64,000 nucleotides of DNA from Teredinibacter waterburyi (lineage in GTDB: Bacteria > Pseudomonadota > Gammaproteobacteria > Pseudomonadales > Cellvibrionaceae). The stretch is taken from the NCBI RefSeq assembly GCF_001922985.1, contig NZ_MRUH01000124.1, positions 1 through 64,000 on the forward strand, in the 5' to 3' direction. This document shows, piece after piece, positions 35,672 through 46,148 of this stretch (position 1 is its first letter; the number at the start of each line of letters is the position of its first letter). The notes beneath the pieces are model-generated. The model did no database searches. It was not told the origin of the DNA and worked only from the letters and a program-made list of their open reading frames with translations. The position numbers and the translations under genes are program-made.

Positions 35672-38131
35672 ATGGAGAACTCGCGCAGCGATATCAGTTT
35701 TAACGGTGAAGTATTTAATGCAGAGCTTGATGAAATCAAACTACGCAGAAAGCAAGCCTTTCCTTTATTAGCTCCTAATTCAATCGATGCAAAAATAGAA
35801 TCTGTGCCGACTATTCGCAACGAATTGGTTGGTTTAGCCTGTTCCGGCGGAGGTATTCGTTCGGCATCCTTTAGTCTCGGTATTATCCAGCACCTGATTC
35901 AGAAAAACCTGCTTGGCAAGGTCGATTATCTGTCTACGGTATCGGGTGGTGGTTATATTGGCTCTTGTTTAAGCGGTCTAGTAAAGGATTACGATTCTAA
36001 CGCCAAGCTATTAGTAACGCGCGCCGATGACGCAGAACCTCAAGGTTTAAATCATATTCGGAACTACAGCGAATATCTCGGTTGTGGTGGCTTACTCAAT
36101 TCCATGCGTATACCGGTACTTTTTTTGGAGGGTATATTGCGCAGTTTTTTTATGTTTTTACCCTTAATTATTCTTGCCGTGTTGGCGACAGAGGTTTTTT
36201 TTGAGGCTACGGGTAGGCTCAGCGATGTGTTTCAGCGTTGGATTCCGCTGTTAGGTTTATTACCGTTGGCGTTATCTCTCGCTGTACGGCCGATATTTAA
36301 ACGTCATTTAAATTGGCGAGGGCGGGATGCCGCCGATACGCGGGTAATTCTATATACGGTGCTGGCGATTACCGCACTGGTTTCTATTCCGCTGTTCGAA
36401 TTTTTGCGCAGTATTGTATCGCTTAGTGCCGTGGGGTTGATGCAAGAGGTTGCGGTATGGGCCGGTAAGCATATGCTGGCAATAACTACCGGCTTTATCG
36501 TTACTCTAATAACTTTGGGAGTGGGGCTGTTCAAAGCTAAAGATAAGGTGTTGGTTTTAATCTTGGGGGTTTCTGCCCCTGCGGTGCTCTTTATGTTTTA
36601 TACGCTTTTGTGTGTGGAAGCAATAAATTCGCCGTTTAGTTTTCATACCGCTAGTCGCGGTGCAACCGTATCAACGCCGGTTAGCTATATTGTTGATACG
36701 ATACTGGAAACAACAGCGCCGCGAGATCTAAATTTGGATTGCAGTGACGTAACGGCTATTGCCGGAGCCGAAATGGATGCATTTACGCCAAGCGAAAATT
36801 TCGAAAGTAATATTTGTAGCGCGCTTCGCATTTTTCTTATGCAGAAAAATATCGGCCTAGAGACTTATCGTATTGCCACGTTGGATAAATCTGGATTGGT
36901 GCTAACGCATAAACAACCTCAACCCAGCAGTATAGTTACTTGGTTAACCACCCAAGAGCGCAATCGCTATGATATTACTGTGGTTAGCGAGTTTGGTGGT
37001 GATAGCGCTTTGTTGCAAATTCGACAGTTAATGCTGAGCCACGGAAACGCCGAGTGGTGGCTGTATTTACTTGGTCTAGCCGTACTTATCTACAATTTTT
37101 TGTTTGTTAATATCAATCGATTTTCGTTGCATCCTTTTTATCGAGATAGATTGAGCCGTACTTTTTTATTCAAGCCTATGGCCGGCGATAAAACAGATGG
37201 AAATTGCGAGGGCGCGGTAGCCCCAGCCGACGAGATTAAGATGTCAGAGCTTAATCAAGCAACTAGTTCTGCGCCATACCATATTATTAATACTGCATTG
37301 AATCTACAGGGTAGTCACAACCCTCAGCTACGCTCGCGCAAAAGTGTGCCTTTTATTTTAGCCAAGCGTTATTGTGGCAGCGACTATACCGGCTATTGCG
37401 CAACGGCCGATATGGAAGCACAAGACCCGCATTTTAACTTAGGTACGGCCATGGCAATTTCAGCTGCGGCGGCGTCGCCCAATATGGGGGCGGTTACCGT
37501 TAAGCCCTTGTCATTCTTTCTTACCTTGATGAACATCCGTTTAAACTACTGGTTGCCACACCCGAAAATTGTCGCGCAGGGTAAAGCGCTAAGGGTTCGC
37601 TATAACAGCTTAGGCTTGCGCTATCTGTTGCGTGAAGCACTGGGTTTAGTGAGTGAGCGAACCGCCTTTGTCAATTGCTCAGACGGCGGCCATATCGAGA
37701 ACCTCGGTGTTTACGAATTGCTCAAGCGCCAGTGCAAGACCATTGTTTGTATCGACGCGGAGGCTGACCCCAGCTTCACTTTTAACGGTTTAATAACCTT
37801 GCAGCGTTATGCCGAGATTGATTTAGGCGCGAAGATTGAAATTGATCTTAGTGAAATAAAGCCAGTAGAAGGGCTATCCAAAAGCCATTACAGTTTGGGC
37901 AGTATTCACTACAATAATGGCGAGACGGGGCGGCTTCTCTACTTGAAGCTTTCGGTTACCGGAACCGAGCCGGAGTACCTACATTATTATAGGGCCCAAA
38001 ATCCAACCTTTCCCCACCAGAGCACAGCCGACCAATACTTTGATGAAACCCAGTTTGAGGTGTATCGCGCATTGGGCAGTCATGTGGCTGAGGCGGCAGC
38101 CGATGACATGCAGCATCTGCTGACAAGTTGA
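35672..38131 (+). CDS. Patatin-like phospholipase with internal membrane domain
   Basis: An 819-residue protein. The oxyanion motif SGGGIRSA (58-65) and the nucleophile region STVSGGGYIG (Ser91) are at the N-terminus, and the catalytic aspartate region NCSDGGHIENLGVYELL is at about residue 669-685 (Asp671). Between these lie at least five strongly hydrophobic helices (for example FFMFLPLIILAVLATEVFF, LAITTGFIVTLITLGVGLF and WWLYLLGLAVLIYNFLF). The catalytic dyad is therefore split by a membrane domain. Lipid hydrolysis at the membrane is predicted. The start has a good AAGGGG Shine-Dalgarno. It follows the kinase gene by about 180 bp; co-regulation is not shown. Confidence 0.85.
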   Translation: MENSRSDISFNGEVFNAELDEIKLRRKQAFPLLAPNSIDAKIESVPTIRNELVGLACSGGGIRSASFSLGIIQHLIQKNLLGKVDYLSTVSGGGYIGSCLSGLVKDYDSNAKLLVTRADDAEPQGLNHIRNYSEYLGCGGLLNSMRIPVLFLEGILRSFFMFLPLIILAVLATEVFFEATGRLSDVFQRWIPLLGLLPLALSLAVRPIFKRHLNWRGRDAADTRVILYTVLAITALVSIPLFEFLRSIVSLSAVGLMQEVAVWAGKHMLAITTGFIVTLITLGVGLFKAKDKVLVLILGVSAPAVLFMFYTLLCVEAINSPFSFHTASRGATVSTPVSYIVDTILETTAPRDLNLDCSDVTAIAGAEMDAFTPSENFESNICSALRIFLMQKNIGLETYRIATLDKSGLVLTHKQPQPSSIVTWLTTQERNRYDITVVSEFGGDSALLQIRQLMLSHGNAEWWLYLLGLAVLIYNFLFVNINRFSLHPFYRDRLSRTFLFKPMAGDKTDGNCEGAVAPADEIKMSELNQATSSAPYHIINTALNLQGSHNPQLRSRKSVPFILAKRYCGSDYTGYCATADMEAQDPHFNLGTAMAISAAAASPNMGAVTVKPLSFFLTLMNIRLNYWLPHPKIVAQGKALRVRYNSLGLRYLLREALGLVSERTAFVNCSDGGHIENLGVYELLKRQCKTIVCIDAEADPSFTFNGLITLQRYAEIDLGAKIEIDLSEIKPVEGLSKSHYSLGSIHYNNGETGRLLYLKLSVTGTEPEYLHYYRAQNPTFPHQSTADQYFDETQFEVYRALGSHVAEAAADDMQHLLTS

Positions 38132-38304
38132 CATTTATGGGAATATCACCCTAGCCCTACGCCTACCAATTTGGGTATGCTTGGGCTTGATGAAGTGTCG
38201 GTGTGGCAAACCAACACATCTGGCATTGCTTGTGCTTCATGACGACTAGTATTACTTCTATTTAGCTTACGCTGTAAAGAGCGCAATCGGGATTTTAAAG
38301 ATAT

Positions 38305-38769
38305 ATGACCGCAACGATTAAGAAACTCATAGGCTGTGAAGAGTGGTGTTCGTTCCCCAGTTTGGGTATAGCGGCCATTAAGGCAAGGGTAGATTCGGGC
38401 GCAAAGACATCGTGTATTCACGCGATGAATATCCGTGTCGTAAAGCGCGAAGGCGTGCGCTGGGTAAAGTTTGATATTCACCCATTACAGAAGAATCGAC
38501 GCACTCACCTTAGTTGCGAAGCGAAGTTGGTTGATCGTCGTGTGATTAAAAGTTCATCTGGTGATACCCAAAAAAGGGTTGTTATTGCCGTGCCCATGAC
38601 ACTCGGCGATGACACTTGGGAGGTTCAGCTAACTCTCACCAATCGCGATTCAATGGGCTATCGAATGCTGTTGGGGCGCGAGGCGATGGTAGGGCGTGTG
38701 ATTATCGATCCAGAATTACAATTTTGTATGGGCAACCTGAGCGATTCAGAGGCCCTTAGTCAATATTAA
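38305..38769 (+). CDS. Retropepsin-like (COG4067) putative protease
   Basis: A 154-residue protein. The segment RVDSGAKTSCIHA carries the DSGA motif of the retropepsin-like COG4067 group, often labelled ATP-dependent zinc protease (RimB-like) without direct proof. The fold has matching beta-strand segments (MGYRMLLGREAM with an LLGR motif typical of the family). It is cytoplasmic with no signal. The gene lies between the patatin-like gene and the M2 peptidase. The physiological substrate is unknown. In many genomes such genes are next to rimK-like ATP-grasp ligases, which I do not see here. Confidence 0.8.
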   Translation: MTATIKKLIGCEEWCSFPSLGIAAIKARVDSGAKTSCIHAMNIRVVKREGVRWVKFDIHPLQKNRRTHLSCEAKLVDRRVIKSSSGDTQKRVVIAVPMTLGDDTWEVQLTLTNRDSMGYRMLLGREAMVGRVIIDPELQFCMGNLSDSEALSQY

Positions 38770-38793
38770 GCGTGTCAATCTACGAGGTGTATT

Positions 38794-40632
38794 GTGAGAC
38801 AACGGCGGAAAGTATTTCTATTTTTAATGTTTACCTGTTTATTAGTTGGCTGTGACAAAAAGGCCGAACAAGCTGACCTAAAGGCTACCGAGGCATCTAC
38901 CGCTGTATACGATCAAGCGAGTGCCGATGCGTTTTTAGCTGAAGCGGAAGCGGATTTGGCGCAGCTGGGGCAGTTCTCGGCTCATGCGGCTTGGCTTGCA
39001 GCAACCTACATTAATATGGATAGCCAGTTTGTTGAGTCGCGAGCTAATAAAGAGTTTACCCTCAAGGCGGTGCAGTACGCCATGCAGGTTAAGAATTGGG
39101 ATGGTGTTGAACTCTCTGAGGATGCGCGACGAAAAATGGATGCCTTGCGCGCAGGCATAACTTTTCCATCGCCAAATGATGAGGCACTTGCGGCGGAACT
39201 TTCCGATATCGGTTCAAAAATGCAGGCAATGTATGGCGAAGGTAAATACTGCCGCAACGATGACGAATGTTTTACCTTGATGGAAATGAGCGATACCTTG
39301 GCGACTAGCAGTGATCCCGAATTGATGAAAGAATTCTGGGAAGGGTGGCGAAAAATCTCGCCGCCTATGCGAGAACTTTATGAGCGACAAGCGGCCATTG
39401 CGAATGCCGGCGCGCAAGATTTGGGGTTTGAAAACCTCTCTGTAATGTGGCGCTCGAACTACGATATGTCGCCCGATGAATTTGTTGTCGATATGGAAAA
39501 ACAGTGGCAAAAAATTAAGCCCTTGTATGAAGCTTTACACTGCCATGTTCGCGCTAAATTAAATGAAGTTTATGGTGATGAGGTAGTACCGCCTGCGGGC
39601 AAAATTCCCGCCCACCTGCTAGGCAATATGTGGGCACAAACATGGGAAAATATTTACCCCAAAGTTAAGCCCGATAACAGCGAAAAGAGCTACAACATTA
39701 CCGATTTAATCGCACAAAAAGGGCTCACCGAAATGGATATGGTGCGCACCGGTGAGGCATTTTTCTCATCGCTCGGCTTTGACCCTCTGCCCGAAACCTT
39801 TTACGAGCGTTCGCAGTTTACAAAGCCGCGCGATCGCGAAGTCGTTTGCCATGCTAGCGCATGGGATTTGGATGATAAAGATGATCTGCGTATTAAAATG
39901 TGTATTCAGCGCAACGAAGAAGATTTTTACACCATTCATCACGAGTTAGGCCACAACTACTATCAGCGCGCCTATAAACATCAACCGATGTTATTTCGCG
40001 GCAGTGCCAATGATGGTTTTCACGAGGCTTCTGGCGATACCATTTCACTTTCAATTACGCCGCGTTATTTAAAAGAAATTGGTTTGCTTGAAGAAGAACC
40101 GCCCGCGAGTGAAGACTTAGGTTACTTGATGAAGCAGGCGTTAGAGAAAATCGCGTTTATTCCTTGGGGAATGTTAGTGGATAAGTGGCGCTGGCAGGTT
40201 TTTAACGGCGAAATAAAACCCGAAGATTACAACAAGGGCTGGTGGGCGTTACGCGAACAGTATCAAGGCGTTGCGGCCCCTGTGGCGCGTAGTGAGGATG
40301 ATTTCGACCCAGGTGCCAAGTACCATATTCCCGGTAATACACCTTACGCACGCTATTTCTTAGCCTTTATTCAGCAGTTTCAGTTTCATCGTGCACTATG
40401 CGAAACCGTTGGTTTCGAAGGCCCACTACATCGCTGCACCATCTATGGCAACAAAGATGCTGGCGCTAAGTTAAAAGCGATGATGGAGATGGGCGCGAGT
40501 CGCCCGTGGCAAGAAGCGATGCAGGCGCTTACTGGTCAGCCAGATCTCGATGCCTCGGCTATGGTCGATTATTTTGCCCCCGTTAAAGAGTGGTTAGATG
40601 AGCAAAACGCAGAACGAAGTTGCGGCTGGTAA
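38794..40632 (+). CDS. M2-family (ACE-like) metallopeptidase, lipoprotein
   Basis: Peptidyl-dipeptidase of the angiotensin-converting-enzyme family, predicted to act in the periplasm or outer membrane. The N-terminus has a signal peptide ending in a lipobox (LLVGC), so the mature protein is lipidated. The zinc motif is HELGH (His383, Glu384, His387), followed by the third ligand in GFHEASGDT. Length 612 is typical. The GTG start has GAGG upstream. It is followed by a peptide transporter and an Opp system on the other strand, so peptide use is the likely theme. Confidence 0.93.
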   Translation: MRQRRKVFLFLMFTCLLVGCDKKAEQADLKATEASTAVYDQASADAFLAEAEADLAQLGQFSAHAAWLAATYINMDSQFVESRANKEFTLKAVQYAMQVKNWDGVELSEDARRKMDALRAGITFPSPNDEALAAELSDIGSKMQAMYGEGKYCRNDDECFTLMEMSDTLATSSDPELMKEFWEGWRKISPPMRELYERQAAIANAGAQDLGFENLSVMWRSNYDMSPDEFVVDMEKQWQKIKPLYEALHCHVRAKLNEVYGDEVVPPAGKIPAHLLGNMWAQTWENIYPKVKPDNSEKSYNITDLIAQKGLTEMDMVRTGEAFFSSLGFDPLPETFYERSQFTKPRDREVVCHASAWDLDDKDDLRIKMCIQRNEEDFYTIHHELGHNYYQRAYKHQPMLFRGSANDGFHEASGDTISLSITPRYLKEIGLLEEEPPASEDLGYLMKQALEKIAFIPWGMLVDKWRWQVFNGEIKPEDYNKGWWALREQYQGVAAPVARSEDDFDPGAKYHIPGNTPYARYFLAFIQQFQFHRALCETVGFEGPLHRCTIYGNKDAGAKLKAMMEMGASRPWQEAMQALTGQPDLDASAMVDYFAPVKEWLDEQNAERSCGW

Positions 40633-40760
40633 TGCCGCAGTTTCTTGTTAGCCTATTGGTCTGGGGGAATAGACATGTTGCAGATCGAGCTTAGCAATTA
40701 AACGAACGAACAAAAAAACGAATGAACAAAAAAATAAGCCAAACTAAACTTGGTTGAAAT

Positions 40761-40797
40761 AAAAAGGTTTACCCATACTGTTGGATAAACCTTTTTT
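40761..40797. terminator. Bidirectional terminator between the M2 peptidase and POT genes
   Basis: AAAAAGGTTTACCC pairs with GGATAAACCTTTTTT apart from one mismatch, with an 8-base loop. The flanking A and T runs serve both convergent genes. Confidence 0.8.
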
Positions 40798-40799
40798 GA

Positions 40800-42563
40800 T
40801 TAGTGAATACCGCGCATACCGCGTTTTAATAGCGGTGATAGCGCTAACACAAATACGCCAACGCCGAGCCCCAGCCACATTAAAAATGTGTAAAGCTCGG
40901 TGTAGGTTGTTAGCATGGTAAGGGCATCGCTTGCGGCATGGCTGGTGTCGATGGAGGCGAGTTTGCCGATGCGTGTCGCCAAGGTTTCTGACAGCGCGGT
41001 AGCTAGAAACCAAGTGCCCATACTTACGCCAACCACATTACCGATCGAAAGTTTACTTACCGCCGACAAACCCACGGGGGAAATACAAATCTCCCCGGTG
41101 GTGTGCAGTAAATAGGCGAGCACTAACCAAATCATTGCCACCTTACCGGCGTCGTCTGCGAATTGCGCGCCCAATACCAAAGCGCCAAACCCCAAGCCTA
41201 CTTGAATAATCGCCAGCCCAAACTTTACCGGTGTGGAAGGCTCCATATTTTTTCGGCCAAGCCACGTCCAGAGTATGGCGAAGGGAATAGCCAGCAGCAT
41301 AATAAAGCCAGCGTTTAATGAGCCGAACATCGAAGCTTTAACGCTGGTGCCAGCTATGTCGCGGTCTAATACGCGGTCGGCGTAGAGCGTCATGCTGCCA
41401 GCCGATTGTTCGAACAAAGACCAGAATACAACGGTTGAAACAATAAGAAACATTAGCACCACGGTACGGCTGTATTCAGGTGATTTATTTATTTTGAAAC
41501 CGTAGCCAATAAAGCACACTAATCCCAATAACATTAAGCCCAAGCCAAGATCATTGCCGGTAATCGCCCAAGCTAATCCACTAACAACAGCAAAGCCAGA
41601 AAAAATCCAAGCGAGAAGGTTAGGGCGCTGCTTAGTCGTACCCTGCGATAGCGCATATAGAATCAAGCCGACAATAGCGACAATTAACATACTGTTTTGG
41701 GCGATGTGTACCACCGGTTCGCGTTGTACAACCCACCACACCAGCGCGAGGCTGGCGAGCGTCGCGGCGTAAATAGTCCACTCTTGGTTGAGCGGGCCAA
41801 AGCCGCGGGTTTTCAGTTTTTCTGGCGCTGGCGGTTCGGCATGACCTTGTAAATATTTTTGACCGTACAGGAACGTAACTAGACCAAACGCCATGCCGAT
41901 TCCGGCTGCGCCAAAGCCATAACTCCAACCGTAGGTTTCACCCAGCCAGCCACAGAGTAGGGTGGCGATAAAGGAGCCGATATTAATTCCCATATAAAAA
42001 ATGGTGTAGCCGGAGTCTTGTCGTGGGTCGTCTTGTGGGTAAAGCCGACCAACAATTACGGAAATATTAGGCTTCAAAAAACCAACGCCGAGGGTAATTA
42101 AGGCCAAAGCAAAAAAGAAAACCTTTAATGCAATAACATCTTGCACGACTATGCGCTCAGTTAGCACTGTGCCAGCGGCAATTATACTGCCGTCGTTAAG
42201 GGTTATGGCTGTTTCTAAAACGCTCCCTGCGGCGTAGGAAACAGCAGCAGCGCCTTCGTAAGTCATAGTGGCGTGGCCAAGGGTTAAGAGTATGGCTCCA
42301 AACACCACGGCTTTACGCATGCCTAGGTAACGATCGGCAATTAAGCCACCGATCAGCGGCAGCGCATAAACTAAACCTGCGTAAGCACCAAGAATGTCAT
42401 AGCCGGCATTGTCCGAAAATAAATGGTACTTGGTGACATAGAGCAGTAATAAATACTTCATGCCATAAAATGAGAAACGCTCCCACAACTCGGTGGTAAA
42501 GCAGACGTATAGCCCCTTGGGATGGCCTAAAAATTCGCCTGAGTTTGCAACAGATGTTGTCAT
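40800..42563 (-). CDS. POT/PTR-family peptide:proton symporter
   Basis: Inner-membrane major facilitator of 587 residues with about 14 helices. It has the POT-family opening ELWERFSFYGMKYLLLLYV, the PTR2 signature region around GGLIADRYLGMRKAV, and FYMGINIGSFIATLLCG. It takes up di- and tripeptides with protons. GGAG precedes the ATG. It sits next to the M2 peptidase and the Opp system, which suggests that peptides released by the peptidase are taken up here. The substrate range cannot be read from sequence. Confidence 0.93.
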   Translation of the reverse strand: MTTSVANSGEFLGHPKGLYVCFTTELWERFSFYGMKYLLLLYVTKYHLFSDNAGYDILGAYAGLVYALPLIGGLIADRYLGMRKAVVFGAILLTLGHATMTYEGAAAVSYAAGSVLETAITLNDGSIIAAGTVLTERIVVQDVIALKVFFFALALITLGVGFLKPNISVIVGRLYPQDDPRQDSGYTIFYMGINIGSFIATLLCGWLGETYGWSYGFGAAGIGMAFGLVTFLYGQKYLQGHAEPPAPEKLKTRGFGPLNQEWTIYAATLASLALVWWVVQREPVVHIAQNSMLIVAIVGLILYALSQGTTKQRPNLLAWIFSGFAVVSGLAWAITGNDLGLGLMLLGLVCFIGYGFKINKSPEYSRTVVLMFLIVSTVVFWSLFEQSAGSMTLYADRVLDRDIAGTSVKASMFGSLNAGFIMLLAIPFAILWTWLGRKNMEPSTPVKFGLAIIQVGLGFGALVLGAQFADDAGKVAMIWLVLAYLLHTTGEICISPVGLSAVSKLSIGNVVGVSMGTWFLATALSETLATRIGKLASIDTSHAASDALTMLTTYTELYTFLMWLGLGVGVFVLALSPLLKRGMRGIH

Positions 42564-42651
42564 GATTACTCCGCTGTAGATCGTTTATATCGTTGATGTT
42601 TAGTGAGCCTAGTTAATTGTATGTTCTGTAGATTAAAAGGCATGGAAATCG

Positions 42652-44301
42652 CTAAGCACTGACTTTTAGTGTTGGAATCGCACTTAGCAATTGCTGGGTA
42701 TAACTGTTTTTTGGTGACGAGAATAGGGCTTCGGTTTCTCCCTGTTCAACTATTTGGCCCTTGTTCATCACCATAACGCGGTCGCATAAATAGCGCACTA
42801 CCGAGAGGTCGTGGGAGATAAACAACATGGTTAGGCCGTGCTTTTGGGTAAGTTCTAATAGCAATTCTAATATCTGCGCTTGAATGGTTACATCTAGGGC
42901 TGATACGGGTTCGTCGGCAATAATAAGTTTTGGTTGTGGCGCCAGTGCGCGTGCTATGGCAATACGTTGACGCTGACCACCGGAAAATTCGTGTGGATAT
43001 TTTCGAATGTGTTTGCGCTCAAGGCCAACGTCGTCGAGAAGCTCGTTAATTTTTTGCAGTAAGTTATTTTTATTGGCAATGCCGTGAACGAGCAGGGGTT
43101 CTGCGAGTGTATCAAAAACGGTAAAGCGCGGGTTTAAAGAGGCAAATGGGTCTTGGAAAATCATTTGTAGGTTTTTGCGAGCACGACGTAAGTCGTCAGC
43201 CCCCAAACTTTGTAAGTCGGTATTGTCGATCCGCAACACATTGGCATCAGCATCGAGCAATCGGATAACACTGCGCCCCAATGTAGATTTTCCCGAACCA
43301 GATTCACCTACCAAGCCGAGAATTTCACCTTTAAAAATGTCGAAGCTTACATTGTCTACCGCTTTAAACTCGCGTTTCTTCGAGAAGAACCAAGTGTTCT
43401 GGGTTAGCGAATAGCTTTTAGATAAACCTTTTACCTCGACCAGAGGCGTCGCTGCGGCGTTAGCCTTAATCTCATCGCCGGCGTTTACTTCGATAGCGTG
43501 GCGATTTTTGGGTTTTGCCGAGTCGGGTATTGCCGCGATAAGGCTTTGGGTGTAAGGATGTTGCGGCGATCTGAACAGAGCGTTGGCTGTAGCGGCTTCG
43601 ACAACCTCACCGTTTTTCATTACCACTATGTCATCAGCTAGCTGCGAAATTACCGCAAGATCGTGAGTGATAAAAATCACCCCCAAGTTATGGCTAATCT
43701 GTAAGTTTTTTATAAGCTGCAGTATTTGCGCTTGTACGGTTACGTCTAAGGCGGTGGTGGGTTCGTCGGCAATTAATAATTTTGGTTCGGTAATCAGTGC
43801 CATTGCAATCATCACCCGTTGCCGCATTCCCCCCGAAAATTCGTGTGGGTAGGCATTCATGCGCTGTTCGATATTGGTAATACCCACTTCTTGCAGCACT
43901 TTTATTGCGCGAAGTTTGGCTTGCTGCGAGGTAGATTTATTGTGTACGCGATAGGCTTCGATTAGCTGTTCGCCTATAGTCATGTGCGGTGTTAGCGATG
44001 TCATCGGGTCTTGGAAAATCATCGCGACGCTATTGCCGCGTATCTTGCGTAGTTCGCGCTCCGAAAGCTTTAGCAGATCCTGCCCCTGAAATAGGGCGCT
44101 ACCGGATTCTATTTTACCCGGCGGGCTGGGTATTAACCCCATAAGGCTGTAACAGCAAACGGATTTTCCGGAGCCCGACTCGCCGACAATGCCGAGTATT
44201 TCGCCTTGCTTAACTGTGAAGCTAACCTTATCTACGGCTGTAGTTATCCCTTCGCGGGTGTAAAAGCGGGTAGTTAAATTACTAACGGTAAGAAGCGACA
44301 T
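42652..44301 (-). CDS. Fused dual ABC ATPase (OppD-OppF type)
   Basis: One 549-residue protein with two complete ATPase modules. Walker A is GESGSGKSV near residue 39 and GESGSGKST in the second half near 329-337. The two signatures are FSGGMRQR and FSGGQRQR, with Walker [10 protein letters not shown] and ADEPVSALD. The linker near residues 270-290 is a poorly conserved acidic/alanine-rich region. It is the fused equivalent of OppD plus OppF, of the YejF/GsiA type, and should power peptide uptake by the OppBC permease encoded upstream. Confidence 0.93.
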   Translation of the reverse strand: MSLLTVSNLTTRFYTREGITTAVDKVSFTVKQGEILGIVGESGSGKSVCCYSLMGLIPSPPGKIESGSALFQGQDLLKLSERELRKIRGNSVAMIFQDPMTSLTPHMTIGEQLIEAYRVHNKSTSQQAKLRAIKVLQEVGITNIEQRMNAYPHEFSGGMRQRVMIAMALITEPKLLIADEPTTALDVTVQAQILQLIKNLQISHNLGVIFITHDLAVISQLADDIVVMKNGEVVEAATANALFRSPQHPYTQSLIAAIPDSAKPKNRHAIEVNAGDEIKANAAATPLVEVKGLSKSYSLTQNTWFFSKKREFKAVDNVSFDIFKGEILGLVGESGSGKSTLGRSVIRLLDADANVLRIDNTDLQSLGADDLRRARKNLQMIFQDPFASLNPRFTVFDTLAEPLLVHGIANKNNLLQKINELLDDVGLERKHIRKYPHEFSGGQRQRIAIARALAPQPKLIIADEPVSALDVTIQAQILELLLELTQKHGLTMLFISHDLSVVRYLCDRVMVMNKGQIVEQGETEALFSSPKNSYTQQLLSAIPTLKVSA

Positions 44302-44309
44302 AGGCTTTA

Positions 44310-45206
44310 TTAATCCTTCGAAGAGCGTGGGTCGAAGGCATCGCGCAAGCCATCACCAAGAAAATTTAAAGCGAACAGTGTCACCGACAAAAATAAGCTC
44401 GGGAAAATTAGTAGCCAGGGGTATTCCTCAATCGTCTCAACACCGTAAGAAATCAACGAGCCCCAAGAGCTGGCGGGTGGCTGAATGCCTAGCCCTAGAA
44501 AGCTTAAAAACGATTCCAACAAAATCACGCTTGGGATGGTGAGTGTTGTGTAAACAATAATAGGGCCGAGAATATTAGGTATAAGGTGACGCGACATAAT
44601 TTGCCAGCGGCTAAGCCCCATTGATACGGCGGCTTCAATAAATTCCTGCTGGCGCAAAGCCATAACTTGGCCGCGAACAATACGTGCCATGGTTAGCCAT
44701 TCAACCGCGCCAATGGCTAAAAATAGTAGGAAAATACTGCGACCAAATACCACGGTTAATAAAATAATAAAAATGGTGAAGGGCAGTGCATAGAGCACAT
44801 CGACTATACGCATCATTATCGCATCGGTTTTACCACCGCTATAGCCTGCAATTGTTCCCCAGAGTACACCGATAAGTAGCGCTACGGCGGTGGCGACAAA
44901 GCCAACCATTAGTGAAACGCGACTGCCATGCAAAATACGGGTTAACTGATCGCGGCCGAAGATGTCTGTTCCCATCCAATGTGCGAGCGATGGGGGCGTG
45001 GCGCCTAGGCTTAGGTCTTGTGCATCGTAGGCGTAGGGTGCCAGTAAGGGGGCAAAAACGGCGAGTACAATCATCACGCTCAGGTAGATGAGGCCGAACA
45101 ATGCGAACTTGTTCTTTTTCAAACGATTAAATGCATCTTCCGATAGGGAGCGTCCCTGTTCGTATTGATTTAACTCTTGCAAACTAATGGCGGATTTAAA
45201 AAACAT
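44310..45206 (-). CDS. oppC: Oligopeptide ABC transporter permease OppC
   Basis: Inner-membrane permease of the peptide transporter. It has an N-terminal helix in a segment matching the OppC_N domain (FALFGLIYLSVMIVLAVFAP) and the EAA loop EAAVSMGLSRWQIMSRHLIP, with four or five further helices. Length is about 298 residues. ATG 45206 is preferred over the in-frame TTG at 45212. It is separated by only a few bases from oppB. Confidence 0.93.
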   Translation of the reverse strand: MFFKSAISLQELNQYEQGRSLSEDAFNRLKKNKFALFGLIYLSVMIVLAVFAPLLAPYAYDAQDLSLGATPPSLAHWMGTDIFGRDQLTRILHGSRVSLMVGFVATAVALLIGVLWGTIAGYSGGKTDAIMMRIVDVLYALPFTIFIILLTVVFGRSIFLLFLAIGAVEWLTMARIVRGQVMALRQQEFIEAAVSMGLSRWQIMSRHLIPNILGPIIVYTTLTIPSVILLESFLSFLGLGIQPPASSWGSLISYGVETIEEYPWLLIFPSLFLSVTLFALNFLGDGLRDAFDPRSSKD

Positions 45207-45215
45207 AGACAAGAT

Positions 45216-46145
45216 CTACTTGCTTAAGGATTGACGAAGCTTGGGGTTTATCCAAGCTTGTATTACATCGGAAATAAAATTAAATAGGATAATGAGCGTG
45301 GCAAAGAAGATAGTTGTACCCAAAATCATGGTGTAGTCGCGGTTAAACGCGGCCTGTAAATAGAAGCGACCTAAACCCGGAATTTGGTAAATGGTTTCTA
45401 CCACAAACGAACCGGACAGCAATCCAGCTGCAGCCGGCCCAGCAAAAGCGACCACCGGTGCCAGAGCGCCACGCAATGCGTGCAGGCCAACAATGCGAGC
45501 CGGACTTAAACCCTTGGCGCGAGCGGTACGAATATAATCTTGCGACATCACGTCTAACATACCGCCACGGGTAAGGCGGGCGATATAGGCGGCATAGGCT
45601 GCGCCGAGGGTAATTGCAGGCAGTACCTTGTCGCCAGGGGAGTCGCCCCACCCTGACACTGGAAACCATTCCAAACCAATTCCAAATCCTAAAATTAGCA
45701 GTGGCCCAAGTACAAACGAGGGTAGACAAATACCAATCATGGCGATGGTCATAGGAATATAATCTTGCGCGCTATTGGGTTTTAACCCCGCCATTACCCC
45801 AGTACTAATACCAACGAACATGGCAAACAGTAGCGCGTATAAACCCAGCTCTAAGGTTGGCGGTAAACCGGTCAGAATAATTTCGGTTACGGTACGGGTT
45901 GGGTATTTAAACGAGGGGCCAAAATCACCGCGCAAAAGATTGACGAGATAATCTTTAAACTGCACAACTACAGGGTCGTCGAGGTGATATTGTTTATTAA
46001 GATTGGCGAGCACAGCCGGAGGCGCGGCGCGCTCTTGGTCAAATGGCCCACCGGGGGCCAAGCGTACTAGAATAAAGGTGATCAATATAACCAGAAACAA
46101 CACCGGTATGGCGCTGAGCAAGCGAATAAAAAAATACTTTAGCAC
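45216..46145 (-). CDS. oppB: Oligopeptide ABC transporter permease OppB
   Basis: Inner-membrane permease of 309 residues closely resembling E. coli OppB, with LLRGDFGPSFKYPTRTV and the EAA-loop-type RTARAKGLSPARIVGLHALR, ending AFNRDYTMILG-type sequence. Six helices are expected. The start is a GTG three bases after the oppA stop. It forms a heterodimer with OppC. Confidence 0.94.
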   Translation of the reverse strand: MLKYFFIRLLSAIPVLFLVILITFILVRLAPGGPFDQERAAPPAVLANLNKQYHLDDPVVVQFKDYLVNLLRGDFGPSFKYPTRTVTEIILTGLPPTLELGLYALLFAMFVGISTGVMAGLKPNSAQDYIPMTIAMIGICLPSFVLGPLLILGFGIGLEWFPVSGWGDSPGDKVLPAITLGAAYAAYIARLTRGGMLDVMSQDYIRTARAKGLSPARIVGLHALRGALAPVVAFAGPAAAGLLSGSFVVETIYQIPGLGRFYLQAAFNRDYTMILGTTIFFATLIILFNFISDVIQAWINPKLRQSLSK

Positions 46146-46148
46146 TGC

